Positions 17,398 through 25,717 are shown, counted from the first letter of the stretch. The stretch: 64,000 bases of DNA from Leptospira sp. (GCA_027531445.1 JAPZRK010000004.1:1-64000); one strand, 5' to 3'. The notes: generated from the sequence alone by a model not told the origin. Translations and numbers: made by a program.

Positions 17398-18425
17398 ACA
17401 AAAGAGCCTCTATCAGAAATTATTTTTTGTTTTTTTTGATACCCTGTTACTACTTTACCTTGTATTCCGAGGATGTTCTAACAAAAAAATATGAAGAATT
17501 TGGAAAATTTAAAATCCCTTTGACCGAGGTCAAAACTCCATATGAACAGACTTCCATGGAAAAGGCGGAAGAGGAAATTGATGCTGAAATCGATTTTCAA
17601 ACTTCCAGATGCAAACAAGAAAGGCTCCTACAATATGCGGAACTTCTAAATCGTTTTTCAAAAGTTGAGGGACTGATCCTACTCAAAAATTGTAGAAATG
17701 CTTCTTCCAAAACCATTCCCCAAATTGAAAAGAATGCTAAACAAAAATTGTTTGAGCTTTCCAAATTTCCCAAATTGGAAATTTTGAATCCAGACCCAAA
17801 CGATACCTATCTATCAGAAGTTTTGAAAGAGTTGATGATAACGTGGAATGAACGTGTATACATCTATTCTAATTTTTATCACAAACATTCTCTCATCTGG
17901 TTAGGTGAAGAAAAGGAATTTTCAGAAGAAATCAATCGAATCGTCTATGCAGATATTTTACCCAAACGCAAACTATCTTTAATAAAAAAAATCCATGATG
18001 ACCTAAACTCCTCAAATCAAAGTTTGTATTTTCAATTTCTATATTCACAAACAAATCCATTTTCTGCGATTACACTCTTAGAGGAAAATGAGAACACAAA
18101 AATGGTTCTTATAGGTTTTTTATCTCAACTCGCTAGAGAGGACAGTGTCTCCATTGAAAACAAATTAAAAACAAAACAATTAAAAGAATGCCTTGAAAGA
18201 CTTCCTGGGGATCATCCTAAGTTTCGCATGCTCATGGTGTATGGATTTTGGCAGGATTATGAAATTTTTATTAGGGAAATCGGAAGTAAGGAGTTGAAAG
18301 AATTGAACTCTACCCTACAATTTCTAAAAAAAAATATATTCCAATCTCATCATTTTTTAGGACGTCTAGATGCGAGTTTGAAATCGTGTCACTCAGTGGC
18401 AAAATTTCTTACGAATTATGAATAA
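17394..18425 (+). CDS. Unknown exported protein between CHAT protease and sigma factor
   Basis: I do not recognise this 343-residue protein. It starts with a signal peptide (IRNYFLFFLIPCYYFTLYSED), and the rest is soluble, charged and predicted helix-rich. Few cysteines are present (in SRCKQE, LKNCRN, LKECLE and LKSCHS). It overlaps the CHAT gene by 4 bases and the sigma-factor gene by 8, so translation of all three should be coupled. Its location suggests it is a partner, sensor or substrate of the CHAT protein's outward tail; that is inference from gene order and the signal peptide only. Confidence 0.78.
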   Translation: MNKRASIRNYFLFFLIPCYYFTLYSEDVLTKKYEEFGKFKIPLTEVKTPYEQTSMEKAEEEIDAEIDFQTSRCKQERLLQYAELLNRFSKVEGLILLKNCRNASSKTIPQIEKNAKQKLFELSKFPKLEILNPDPNDTYLSEVLKELMITWNERVYIYSNFYHKHSLIWLGEEKEFSEEINRIVYADILPKRKLSLIKKIHDDLNSSNQSLYFQFLYSQTNPFSAITLLEENENTKMVLIGFLSQLAREDSVSIENKLKTKQLKECLERLPGDHPKFRMLMVYGFWQDYEIFIREIGSKELKELNSTLQFLKKNIFQSHHFLGRLDASLKSCHSVAKFLTNYE

Positions 18426-18984
18426 AACCATAAGAGAAATTCTAGACGGTTGTATCCTGGCAGATCCGAATGCTTGGAAAGAATTCATCAATCGTTTTCA
18501 TAAACTGATTTCTGGATCAGTGGCACATTATATGCCCTATACGGAAATTGCAGATACTGTCCAATTAGTTTATCTCCGCCTAACGCATGACGACTACCAA
18601 CTCCTTCGAAAGTTCAAAGGCGAAAATATCAATGCCTTTGTAGTGTATCTCAGTGAAGTATCGAAGAATGTAAGCTTATCTCAAACTCGCGTCATACGAA
18701 GAATTGACTTTCGAGAAGGAATCGGCCTGGATGAAACAATAGACGTTTTGGATGAACGTCAGATACCGGAAGCGTTTTACGTTGAAATCGAGTCAAAAAA
18801 GGAAATCTATGACCAGATCAACAAACTGGAAGAATCCGATCGAGAAATACTCATTTTACGACTGAAAGGCTACAAATTCAAAGAAATCGCAGAAATTTTG
18901 TCAGAACCGCTGGGAACTGTACTTGCTCGCGCAAAAAGAGCCAAAGAAAAGCTAAAAAAAATCGTCAGTAAAGAAATAAAATGA
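18418..18984 (+). CDS. ECF-type sigma-70 family factor
   Basis: This 188-residue protein has the two-domain layout of an ECF sigma factor. Region 2 is at about 15-95 (AWKEFINRFHKLISGSV, then YTEIADTVQLVYLRL). Region 4 is at about 128-185 (INKLEESDREILILRLKGYKFKEIAEIL, then the recognition helix GTVLARAKRAKEKLKK). Regions 1.1 and 3 are absent, as usual for the group. It should direct RNA polymerase to a small regulon. No typical anti-sigma factor with a zinc motif and single membrane helix is adjacent, which is unusual. The start overlaps the preceding exported-protein gene by 8 bases. The next gene follows after 21 bases. Confidence 0.88.
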   Translation: MNKTIREILDGCILADPNAWKEFINRFHKLISGSVAHYMPYTEIADTVQLVYLRLTHDDYQLLRKFKGENINAFVVYLSEVSKNVSLSQTRVIRRIDFREGIGLDETIDVLDERQIPEAFYVEIESKKEIYDQINKLEESDREILILRLKGYKFKEIAEILSEPLGTVLARAKRAKEKLKKIVSKEIK

Positions 18985-19005
18985 ATATAGGGGGCAATAT
19001 ATTCA

Positions 19006-19539
19006 ATGGAGACATTTGAACCGAACTCATTTATGAACAAATTAAAACTCAAAGAAGCACTCTTTCTTATGACCCAGGGAAGTGAAGCAACGGCCGACAC
19101 TGTCGACCAGATTTTAGCCCAAATTCTCCCAACCTCAGATAACAAAAATACGATGATATTGCGTTTTAAAAAAACGATCTTGCAGGTCCTGAGTGCAGGT
19201 AAGGAAGCCATAGAAGTAAATCCGATGCCTGGACTTGCGTTTCGGGGAGAGCAGGCAACAACCTTCCGCATCGAAAGGACACTAGATGCGCACAATATAT
19301 CCTTTATCCTTGCACCCAATGCAGACAAATCTGAGATTCATTTGGCTGTCGAGGTGGATCCTCCTGCTTCTTTGCGCGTGAAACTGAAATTGGATGGAGA
19401 TACGATCGAAACTTTATCTGACCTAAGGAAGGAAAAGATGTTTGATGCGCCGATTACAACAGAAACGGCGCCAGAAGTCGTATTTTTTGAACAAAACAAA
19501 GAAATCGGACGTTTCCATCTTATTCTAGAAACTGACTGA
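19006..19539 (+). CDS. Unknown 177-residue protein downstream of the sigma factor
   Basis: No family is recognised. The protein begins METFEPNSFMNKLKLKEALF and has an N-terminal helical part (about 10-60), then a beta-rich part with patterns such as FRIERTLDAHNISFILAPN and RVKLKLDGDTIE. There is no signal peptide or membrane segment, so it is probably cytoplasmic. The start ATG at 19006 follows an AGGGGG motif by about 11 bases. It is the last gene of the plus-strand run before a strong terminator. Being cytoplasmic and next to an ECF sigma factor, it may regulate or be regulated by it, but the sequence does not show how. Confidence 0.75.
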   Translation: METFEPNSFMNKLKLKEALFLMTQGSEATADTVDQILAQILPTSDNKNTMILRFKKTILQVLSAGKEAIEVNPMPGLAFRGEQATTFRIERTLDAHNISFILAPNADKSEIHLAVEVDPPASLRVKLKLDGDTIETLSDLRKEKMFDAPITTETAPEVVFFEQNKEIGRFHLILETD

Positions 19540-19629
19540 GTCCTTGTCGGGAGAACTTTTTTTCATTTAATTCTCTGAAATCGATTTTTTTTTCAATGAA
19601 TGCAATAAATCATATTCGAGGGGAAATAT

Positions 19630-19740
19630 ATGAGAAGCAGACATTTTTTTAAAAATGTTCCTGCTATCTTTTCCTATACTCGAACGCCCGATGCGAAATG
19701 CATCGGGTATTTTTTAGGTCAGGCGTTCACTCGGAAGTAG
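19630..19740 (+). other. Possible mini-ORF containing a terminator hairpin
   Basis: An ATG at 19630 has a strong GAGGGG motif about 7 bases upstream and opens a 36-codon frame ending at TAG 19738-19740. The reading frame runs through the terminator hairpin at 19687-19715 and into the 3' end of ychF on the other strand. This could be an attenuator-like leader, a small RNA, or chance. I have no sequence match for the peptide. Confidence 0.2.
19687..19715 (+). terminator. Rho-independent terminator
   Basis: An 8-base perfect stem CCCGATGC / GCATCGGG with a 5-base GAAAT loop is followed at once by TATTTTTT. The T-run is on the plus strand, so it ends plus-strand transcription, most simply that of the 13602-19539 run. 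It lies a few bases beyond the convergent ychF stop. Confidence 0.85.
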
Positions 19741-20816
19741 ATCACATCCCCATCTTGAACTATGTATTCTTTGCCCTCGATTTTGAGTTTTCCCTCATCT
19801 TTTACCTTTGCAGGATCACCAGTTCTATCCAAATCTTCAAAACGTAGGACTTCGGCTCGAATGTATCCCTTTTCGAAGTCTGAGTGGATCACCGCCGCCG
19901 CTTGAGGGCCCGTGCTCCCCTTTAACGTTGTCCATGCACGCACCTCTTCCACTCCGGCAGTCAGAAAGGTGATGAGGCCTAGCAATTTATAAGATGCTTG
20001 GATCATACGTGTGAGGCCTGATACCGTCTCCCCAATCTCAGCAAGGAAGGCAGACTGGTCCTCTTTCTCCAAACCTGAAATCTCTTCCTCAAATCTACCA
20101 CATAAAACTACAGATTCCGCCCCTTCTTTAGCGGCATAGTCCTGGATCGTTTTAACATGTGGGTTATTTGAATTTTTAACGTCAGATTCCATTATATTTG
20201 CAACATATAACACAGGCTTAATGGTTATTAAATTAAACTTCTTTGCGATTTTTATCTCTTCATCAGTTAGTGCTACAGATGCTGCTCGATTGCCTTTGCG
20301 AAGGGCATCCAATATCTTTTCCATAACAGAAGCAATTTCGATCGCCTCCTTATTGCCGGCTTTTGCTGACTTAGCGATCCTTTGGTGTTGTTTGTCAAGA
20401 CTGTCCAGATCTGCCAATATCAATTCGTAATTGATTACCGTAATGTCTTCTATCGGATCAACTTTCCCATGAACGTGTGTTATATTTTCATCTTCGAAAG
20501 CACGCACCACATGACATATAGCTTCTACTTCACGAATATGGGATAGAAATTGATTGCCCAATCCCTCTCCATCACTCGCTCCCTTTACTAGACCGGCGAT
20601 GTCAACAAACTCAATCGTGGTTGGAAGGATACGCTTTGGTTTATAAATTTGTGCCAGACGTTCTAACCTAGGATCCGGTACTTCAACGATTCCGGTGTTC
20701 GGTTCGATGGTACAAAATGGATAGTTTGCCATTTGTGCGCCTGCTTTTGTCAGCGCGTTAAAGATAGTTGATTTTCCCACATTCGGAAGTCCGACGATAC
20801 CACAATTCAATGCCAT
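19719..20816 (-). CDS. ychF: Redox-regulated ATPase YchF (OBG-like)
   Basis: This 365-residue protein has the P-loop GIVGLPNVGKSTIFNALT, the switch region with VDIAGLVKGASDGEGLGNQFL, and a C-terminal TGS domain (AAAVIHSDFEKGYIRAEVLRFEDL, ending YFRVNA). YchF is an Obg-family protein that prefers ATP over GTP and binds ribosomes; it is linked to oxidative stress and start-site selection. The length and all motifs are normal. Its start overlaps the RluA-family gene by 10 bases. Confidence 0.97.
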   Translation of the reverse strand: MALNCGIVGLPNVGKSTIFNALTKAGAQMANYPFCTIEPNTGIVEVPDPRLERLAQIYKPKRILPTTIEFVDIAGLVKGASDGEGLGNQFLSHIREVEAICHVVRAFEDENITHVHGKVDPIEDITVINYELILADLDSLDKQHQRIAKSAKAGNKEAIEIASVMEKILDALRKGNRAASVALTDEEIKIAKKFNLITIKPVLYVANIMESDVKNSNNPHVKTIQDYAAKEGAESVVLCGRFEEEISGLEKEDQSAFLAEIGETVSGLTRMIQASYKLLGLITFLTAGVEEVRAWTTLKGSTGPQAAAVIHSDFEKGYIRAEVLRFEDLDRTGDPAKVKDEGKLKIEGKEYIVQDGDVIYFRVNA

Positions 20817-21481
20817 ACGGATAGGTTTGAAAATAGAGAGCCTGCGACAAGGAAAATAGTTTGAAACGATTCCGGTGGCGCACAGGTAATGGTTACACTC
20901 TGACCCAATAGTGTTCTGAATTTAAATTGGTAACTATGTAGATACATTGCAATGTTTGGTGGACATTTGCTTCCATAGTTCACATCACCATAAATAGGGT
21001 GGCCAAGAGTAGCAAGAGAAATACGAATCTGATGCCGTCTACCCGTAATGAGCGTCGCCTCACCTAAAAATCTATTGTTCCTTACATCCACTTCCAAAAC
21101 CTTTAAAACGGTGATTGCCTTTTTACCGCCACTCCGAACAACAGTAACCTTTTTATTACCATCTTTTATAAAACATGAAAATGTTTTATCCTTCCACTCG
21201 GGAACTCCTTCAGCTATAAAAATGTATTTTTTTTCTGCATCTAACATAAGCGAATCAATTTCTGCGTTTTTCGTTGGATCTTTCCCCATTACTACAATTC
21301 CGCTCGTTGACAAATCTAGGCGATTCACGGTACGTAAAGTGGGAAAATTGTACTTCAATTGCAAATGACGAGTAAAATCCTTTCGATTAGGATCTTTCGT
21401 TTCATGGATTGGGATACCCGCTGGTTTGTTCGCCAAAAGCATCCAAGCATCTTCGTAGAGTATCTCGCTAGAATCAACCAT
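20807..21481 (-). CDS. RluA-family pseudouridine synthase
   Basis: This 224-residue single-domain enzyme converts uridine to pseudouridine in RNA. The catalytic block reads NRLDLSTSGIVV, whose Asp is the nucleophile; most RluA members have His in the first position, here Asn. LITGRRHQIRISLATLGHPIYGDVNYG is the conserved C-terminal RNA-binding and active-site block. There is no N-terminal S4 domain, and the protein is shorter than RluD, more like RluA or RluE-type synthases. The target RNA cannot be told from sequence. It sits 7 bases after a DUF2797 gene and overlaps ychF. Confidence 0.88.
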   Translation of the reverse strand: MVDSSEILYEDAWMLLANKPAGIPIHETKDPNRKDFTRHLQLKYNFPTLRTVNRLDLSTSGIVVMGKDPTKNAEIDSLMLDAEKKYIFIAEGVPEWKDKTFSCFIKDGNKKVTVVRSGGKKAITVLKVLEVDVRNNRFLGEATLITGRRHQIRISLATLGHPIYGDVNYGSKCPPNIAMYLHSYQFKFRTLLGQSVTITCAPPESFQTIFLVAGSLFSNLSVWH

Positions 21482-21488
21482 ACAACTG

Positions 21489-22382
21489 TTAATCTAATGT
21501 CAAATTAAATTGGTAACCGCCATAGCTTCGGATATTGATGACACCTGAAGAGAATAACAGATACTGGCCTTTAATGCCAAGGAGAGTATCTTGAATTGAA
21601 TCTTGTTCTGTAAATTTTAAGGATTTTACTTTGGCTGGAAAGGACGGCGTAGGATATAAAATTTCTGTCATCTTGTCAACAGACGATACAGTATAAGAAA
21701 CCGGGCTCGATTTACTTGAACCCGTCTCGACAAAAAGCTCTTTTGATGAAAGATGTTTTGTATATTTATTTTTTTCTTTCACCAAATCAAACTCAGGTGG
21801 ATCACCCACAACTAATTTCTGCCAAGACGTTTTATCTGGAAGAAAATTAGCTAAGTAATGTTCGATCACACCTGCTTCATATCTGGAATTTACTTCCAAT
21901 ACTGGAATGGCGAAGCGAGCTCCTTGGTCAACCCAACGATTACTTATTGGATCTTCTTTTGTGATACCAACTTTGATTCCACTAGAGTTTGCAAAATAAA
22001 CCGTATGCTTTTTAAAACAATGAGTTTTGCCCCATTCTGGTTCCCGACAAGTGCCTTTATGGAAATGGCAAGTCTCTGGCTTCAATATACACATATCATT
22101 CTGTGCTTTGGTCGTAAAACAAACGTAGCACGATCCTCCGCCAAATGATTTTTTAGTTGGTCTTCCACATAAGACACAACGGATTTTTCCGGAAGTACTC
22201 AAAGTGATTTTTTTTCCAATCCATTCATTGACAGGCAGAGGATCAGTGTTATAGATCGCTTCGCATTTATCCTGCTTTTTACCCGATGTTTCGTCTGAAT
22301 AGGTGGCATAATGCCAAGAGTATTTGACCGGAGCTAAACCTTCATGCTCCATCATACGCAAATATCCATGAATCGTTTTCAT
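21489..22382 (-). CDS. DUF2797 family protein (probable zinc-binding)
   Basis: This 297-residue protein matches my recollection of the DUF2797 family. It has a CxxC pair (Cys69, Cys72), a second pair (Cys85, Cys88), and the conserved block CHFHKGTCREPEWGKTHC (Cys105-Cys122). This is followed by VYFANSSGIKVGIT, reminiscent of a GIY-YIG-like core. The cysteines could bind two zinc ions. Function is unknown; a role on nucleic acids is plausible because of the GIY-YIG resemblance and the RNA-modifying neighbour. It overlaps the upstream gene by 4 bases. Confidence 0.75.
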   Translation of the reverse strand: MKTIHGYLRMMEHEGLAPVKYSWHYATYSDETSGKKQDKCEAIYNTDPLPVNEWIGKKITLSTSGKIRCVLCGRPTKKSFGGGSCYVCFTTKAQNDMCILKPETCHFHKGTCREPEWGKTHCFKKHTVYFANSSGIKVGITKEDPISNRWVDQGARFAIPVLEVNSRYEAGVIEHYLANFLPDKTSWQKLVVGDPPEFDLVKEKNKYTKHLSSKELFVETGSSKSSPVSYTVSSVDKMTEILYPTPSFPAKVKSLKFTEQDSIQDTLLGIKGQYLLFSSGVINIRSYGGYQFNLTLD

Positions 22383-23050
22383 GGATTCAGTCTACTTGAC
22401 TCCCATCCAACCAGCGGAAAGGAATTACCATCCAATTTGAATATGGTGACTCCATCCAACTTTTTGGCTGTTTCAAATGATTTCCAACGGAAGATCACCA
22501 CCTGATTTTGAAACGTATAGTGTGATAGATGCCCTTCTTTTTCGTAAAAAAGAATCAGTTTGTCCTCGTCTTCACCTAACCTCAAGACCTCACCACCGAT
22601 ATTTGGAGATTTGACTTTGGAAAAATGAACGGTAACTACACCACCTAATGCGTCTTCTATGTTTTGCTCCAAGTCAGGAGATTCCGTTTCCGTATTTGCC
22701 GAATCAAAAGCAGAATTTTTGTTGTCAACAAACACAGCCTCATCATCCCAAGTGAGCAAACTACATGGAAAATCGCCAGGTAGACTTAAAAAACCTGTTT
22801 GGCAAGGGACATATCGGATCTCTTTGGGTTCTGTAAATGAATAGGATTTGATAATCGAAGTTCTGATCGTAGCAAATGCCAGCCCTTTTAACTTTGATAC
22901 CATTTTCTTTTTGGGGATTTCTTGGAACAAATTCTCATTTGGCGTGGCAATCAAAACAAAAAACAGTTGAAAAAAAGCAAACACGAATAGATATACTGTC
23001 AAACGTACATCTGTTAAATGGAAAAACACTTTGCATAAAATCTTATTCAT
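22379..23050 (-). CDS. Unknown membrane-anchored protein
   Basis: No family is recognised for this 223-residue protein. There is one hydrophobic segment near the N-terminus (VRLTVYLFVFAFFQLFFVLIA, about 16-36), after a short basic stretch. The rest is soluble, with beta-rich features and an acidic stretch (TETESPDLEQNIEDALGG). It is probably anchored in the inner membrane with the C-terminal part outside. It overlaps the DUF2797 gene by 4 bases and follows the NamZ-like gene by 20. Confidence 0.7.
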   Translation of the reverse strand: MNKILCKVFFHLTDVRLTVYLFVFAFFQLFFVLIATPNENLFQEIPKKKMVSKLKGLAFATIRTSIIKSYSFTEPKEIRYVPCQTGFLSLPGDFPCSLLTWDDEAVFVDNKNSAFDSANTETESPDLEQNIEDALGGVVTVHFSKVKSPNIGGEVLRLGEDEDKLILFYEKEGHLSHYTFQNQVVIFRWKSFETAKKLDGVTIFKLDGNSFPLVGWESSRLNP

Positions 23051-23070
23051 GTCTTTGATACTCCTTTTAA

Positions 23071-24315
23071 CTAATACATTAAATAGGAACTAATCTTTGC
23101 TTTTTCAGTTGCTTCCACACTCATATAACTTTGATGGAACGATTCATAACTCAAATCTTCATTGATCGCATTTCGAAAATGATCATTGCCCCATAATTGG
23201 TCCGCCCAATGATTTTGACTTCCCTTATTCCAACGAAAATCTTTTGGGTATTGATTTTTGATTGCTCGGATCAATTCATAGGAGAGTTCCATAGGATCAA
23301 AATTCGGATTCACAAGATTCATTCGCAATCCAGAACAAATTTTGCCTTTGTGAGGACCGAAGGTCGGTTTAAAAAAGACCGGAGAGAAGTAATACGATTT
23401 ATTTCCAAATTTTTGTAAGGTGTTGGAAAGTACAGCAGGTTCCGTCATCCAAGGTGCGCCAAAATAAACAAAGGGAGCTTGGGTTCCACGACCAACAGAA
23501 ACATTGATACCTTCCAACATGACAAGTGATAAATAATTTCTAGCTGTCTCAACCATTGGTAAATTTGGAGATGGGGTGATCCAAGGAAGTCCTGTATCTT
23601 CAAAATACATTCCTCTTTTATAACCTTTTACAGGTATAACGGTAACGTTTGATTTACTTCCTAAGTATTCCTTGTTATAAAAATTTGCGGATTCACCTAA
23701 TGTCATTCCCGTAATTAAAAGTGAAGGGAACTCTCCCGCAAAGTTAAGATGTTTTGAGTCCATCTTCTCGCCCATTGGAGGTAGATGCATAGCAACATGA
23801 ACGTGATCAAGAAGGATCATTTCTGCCTTTGAAGAAGCGATTCCATCTAACAATCGCTTGAGTACGCTTACGTATGTATAACATCGCATACCGACATCTT
23901 GCACATCAAAGAGCACAATGTCCACTTCTGTAAGTAGCTCTTTCAATTCGGAGTCTTTGATTTTGTAGATATGATACAGCGGTCTGGAAAAAGTCAAGTC
24001 CATAGTAACAGGCGTTTGACTAAACTCTTCATCTAAACCCAAAAACCCATGTTCAAGTCCAATCAGATGTTCCAATTTTACATTGTATTTTGCAAATTCG
24101 GTAATGATTTTGTTTGGTTGATTTCCGATGCCTGACGGATTTGTGACGAGCATGATCCTTTTGCCAGATAGTTTTGGCAAAACGTCAGCATAAAAAGTCT
24201 CACTTGCCTGTACCACCTTAGAGTCCAAGGGATGAACTCTGAATTGCGGGACAGTATTTCCCTGGCAAGCACCCAAAATAAAGAGTAAATAAAACCTAAA
24301 AAAGTATTTGGTCAT
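23071..24315 (-). CDS. NamZ-like exo-beta-N-acetylmuramidase (DUF1343) lipoprotein
   Basis: The ATG at 24313-24315 gives 414 residues with a lipoprotein signal ending FILGAC (Cys17). Family blocks are GKRIMLVTNPSGIGNQ near the start, LIGLEHGFLG, VDIVLFDVQDVGMRCYTYVS, LDHVHVAMHL, the catalytic-region SPNLPMVETARNYLSLVMLEGINVSVGRGT, and a C-terminal NPMEL region. DUF1343 members include NamZ, which removes MurNAc from peptidoglycan ends during wall turnover. An ATG at 24351 is further upstream, but it would put 12 extra residues before the signal. Confidence 0.85.
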   Translation of the reverse strand: MTKYFFRFYLLFILGACQGNTVPQFRVHPLDSKVVQASETFYADVLPKLSGKRIMLVTNPSGIGNQPNKIITEFAKYNVKLEHLIGLEHGFLGLDEEFSQTPVTMDLTFSRPLYHIYKIKDSELKELLTEVDIVLFDVQDVGMRCYTYVSVLKRLLDGIASSKAEMILLDHVHVAMHLPPMGEKMDSKHLNFAGEFPSLLITGMTLGESANFYNKEYLGSKSNVTVIPVKGYKRGMYFEDTGLPWITPSPNLPMVETARNYLSLVMLEGINVSVGRGTQAPFVYFGAPWMTEPAVLSNTLQKFGNKSYYFSPVFFKPTFGPHKGKICSGLRMNLVNPNFDPMELSYELIRAIKNQYPKDFRWNKGSQNHWADQLWGNDHFRNAINEDLSYESFHQSYMSVEATEKAKISSYLMY

Positions 24316-24336
24316 GTAAGTAGAAGATTCTAAGAT
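24308..24336 (+). promoter_or_regulatory. Possible sigma-70 promoter for the FlgT/LPP20-like lipoprotein
   Basis: TTGGTC at 24308-24313 and TAAGAT at 24331-24336 are separated by exactly 17 bases. Transcription would begin near 24343, just past the ATG at 24337, which fits the choice of ATG 24367 as start. The -35 box overlaps the NamZ start on the other strand. Confidence 0.4.
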
Positions 24337-24366
24337 ATGGCAAATCTTCAAGGAGAATTGCTCTCT

Positions 24367-25593
24367 ATGCTCAAACGATCTTATCCCTCAAACCCTCTTG
24401 CACTGGTCTTCGTGCTCCTCATCGGTTGTACGACCTCGGCAGGTGCCGAAAAAACGGGAAATTTGCCCGAAAATGTGGTCACAGCTATGGGGGAAGCTCC
24501 AATTTACCAAGGTGACCTCGCTTTGGCACGAAACAAAGCTTTGAAAGACGCAAAATTGAACGCGATCCGAAAATTGGTGGGAGAACAAATCACACAAAAG
24601 TCAGGGGTATCAGATGGTCAATCGTTAGGGAGCAAACTTTACAGCAAAACCGACTCTTTTGTTAAAAAATACGACATTCTGAGCGAAGAGACTTGGAAGT
24701 TAGACACCCAAGACATGATCCGGTTGAATGTCCGTTGTGAAGTGGAACCAACAAAGTTATCGACCGCCGTTGATGCCCTTTTAGATGATGTCGGCAATCC
24801 ACGCATCGCCGTTCTCGTTCAATCCACAATCAATGGAAAGTCCTACCCGATCGGTTCGTCCACAAACATAGCTGAGGCGGAATTGATTGAGAAGCTAAGA
24901 AATAAAGGCAACAAAGTTGTGGATAGTTCGCAACTCACCGCCCTACTCAAAAAAAATCCTGCCCTTGCCAAATTGGATTTAACATCGGTGGAAGAAGGCA
25001 GTCCCCTCCTTCAACTTGCACAAGATTCTGGAGCAGAAGTATTGATCCTTGGAAGTGTGAGCACAGTCGATCAAAAACCGATCGTTCTTCCAGGCGGCAA
25101 AAAAACAGATTTTCTAAGCTCGGCGGCAACAGGCCCTTACCGGATCATCCAGCTATGGGGTGATGGTAAAATCTTTGGATCTGGCTCACACGAAGGACGT
25201 GGTGCCGATATTACCCAAGAAGTATCAAGAGAACAAGCAACAAAAGATTGGTCCAAACTGGTTTCAGAAAAGGTGGCAAAACAGATCAAGGATGAATGGT
25301 TTAAACTGACTGAGGAAAATACAGTGATTCTCAAATTTAAGGGATTGGAGCTAGAGGATGCGATCAATTTCAAAAATGATCTGACAGAATACACATCGGT
25401 AAAACAAATCAATGATCGCAAAACCCAAGAGAATGGATCAGAGTGGGAATTGACCTATCCTGGAAAGGAATCTATGTTCGCAGAAGAATTGATGTACAAA
25501 AAGGATTCTAGCTTTAGATTTTTAGCAAAGAAAGTACTCAGCATCAAAGCTTCCAAACGAGGTGTGGTCGAGGCAGAATTTAAGAACAAATAA
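24367..25593 (+). CDS. FlgT/LPP20-like lipoprotein
   Basis: From ATG 24367 the product is 408 residues with a lipoprotein signal (LALVFVLLIGC, Cys21). The mature protein starts with a domain like FlgT/LPP20: VTAMGEAPIYQGDLALARNKALKDAKLNAIRKLVGEQI. An alpha/beta middle part follows (RIAVLVQSTINGKSYPIGSS, ILGSVSTVD), with about 400 residues in total. LPP20/FlgT-type proteins sit in the outer membrane or periplasm; the exact role here is unknown. A GGAG lies about 11 bases before this ATG. The frame is open to 24337, but that start has no ribosome binding site and would lie at or before the likely transcription start. It resembles several abundant leptospiral lipoproteins, but I do not claim a specific one. 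Confidence 0.7.
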   Translation: MLKRSYPSNPLALVFVLLIGCTTSAGAEKTGNLPENVVTAMGEAPIYQGDLALARNKALKDAKLNAIRKLVGEQITQKSGVSDGQSLGSKLYSKTDSFVKKYDILSEETWKLDTQDMIRLNVRCEVEPTKLSTAVDALLDDVGNPRIAVLVQSTINGKSYPIGSSTNIAEAELIEKLRNKGNKVVDSSQLTALLKKNPALAKLDLTSVEEGSPLLQLAQDSGAEVLILGSVSTVDQKPIVLPGGKKTDFLSSAATGPYRIIQLWGDGKIFGSGSHEGRGADITQEVSREQATKDWSKLVSEKVAKQIKDEWFKLTEENTVILKFKGLELEDAINFKNDLTEYTSVKQINDRKTQENGSEWELTYPGKESMFAEELMYKKDSSFRFLAKKVLSIKASKRGVVEAEFKNK

Positions 25594-25605
25594 TTGGTAA
25601 GTGTT

Positions 25606-25634
25606 TAGGGAACAAAGGAGACTCTTGTTCCCTA
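25606..25634 (+). terminator. Hairpin after the lipoprotein gene, candidate terminator
   Basis: A perfect 10-base stem TAGGGAACAA / TTGTTCCCTA with a 9-base loop begins 12 bases after the lipoprotein stop. It lacks an immediate T-run (a run of T's appears only later, near 25649), so it may stabilise the mRNA rather than terminate it. Confidence 0.5.
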
Positions 25635-25717
25635 GGCAAAAACGTTTCTCTCATTCATTTTTTTTCCGAATTCAAAAAAATGCTCTCATTCCAAAATAGG
25701 TAGGAGATAGATAGGCT

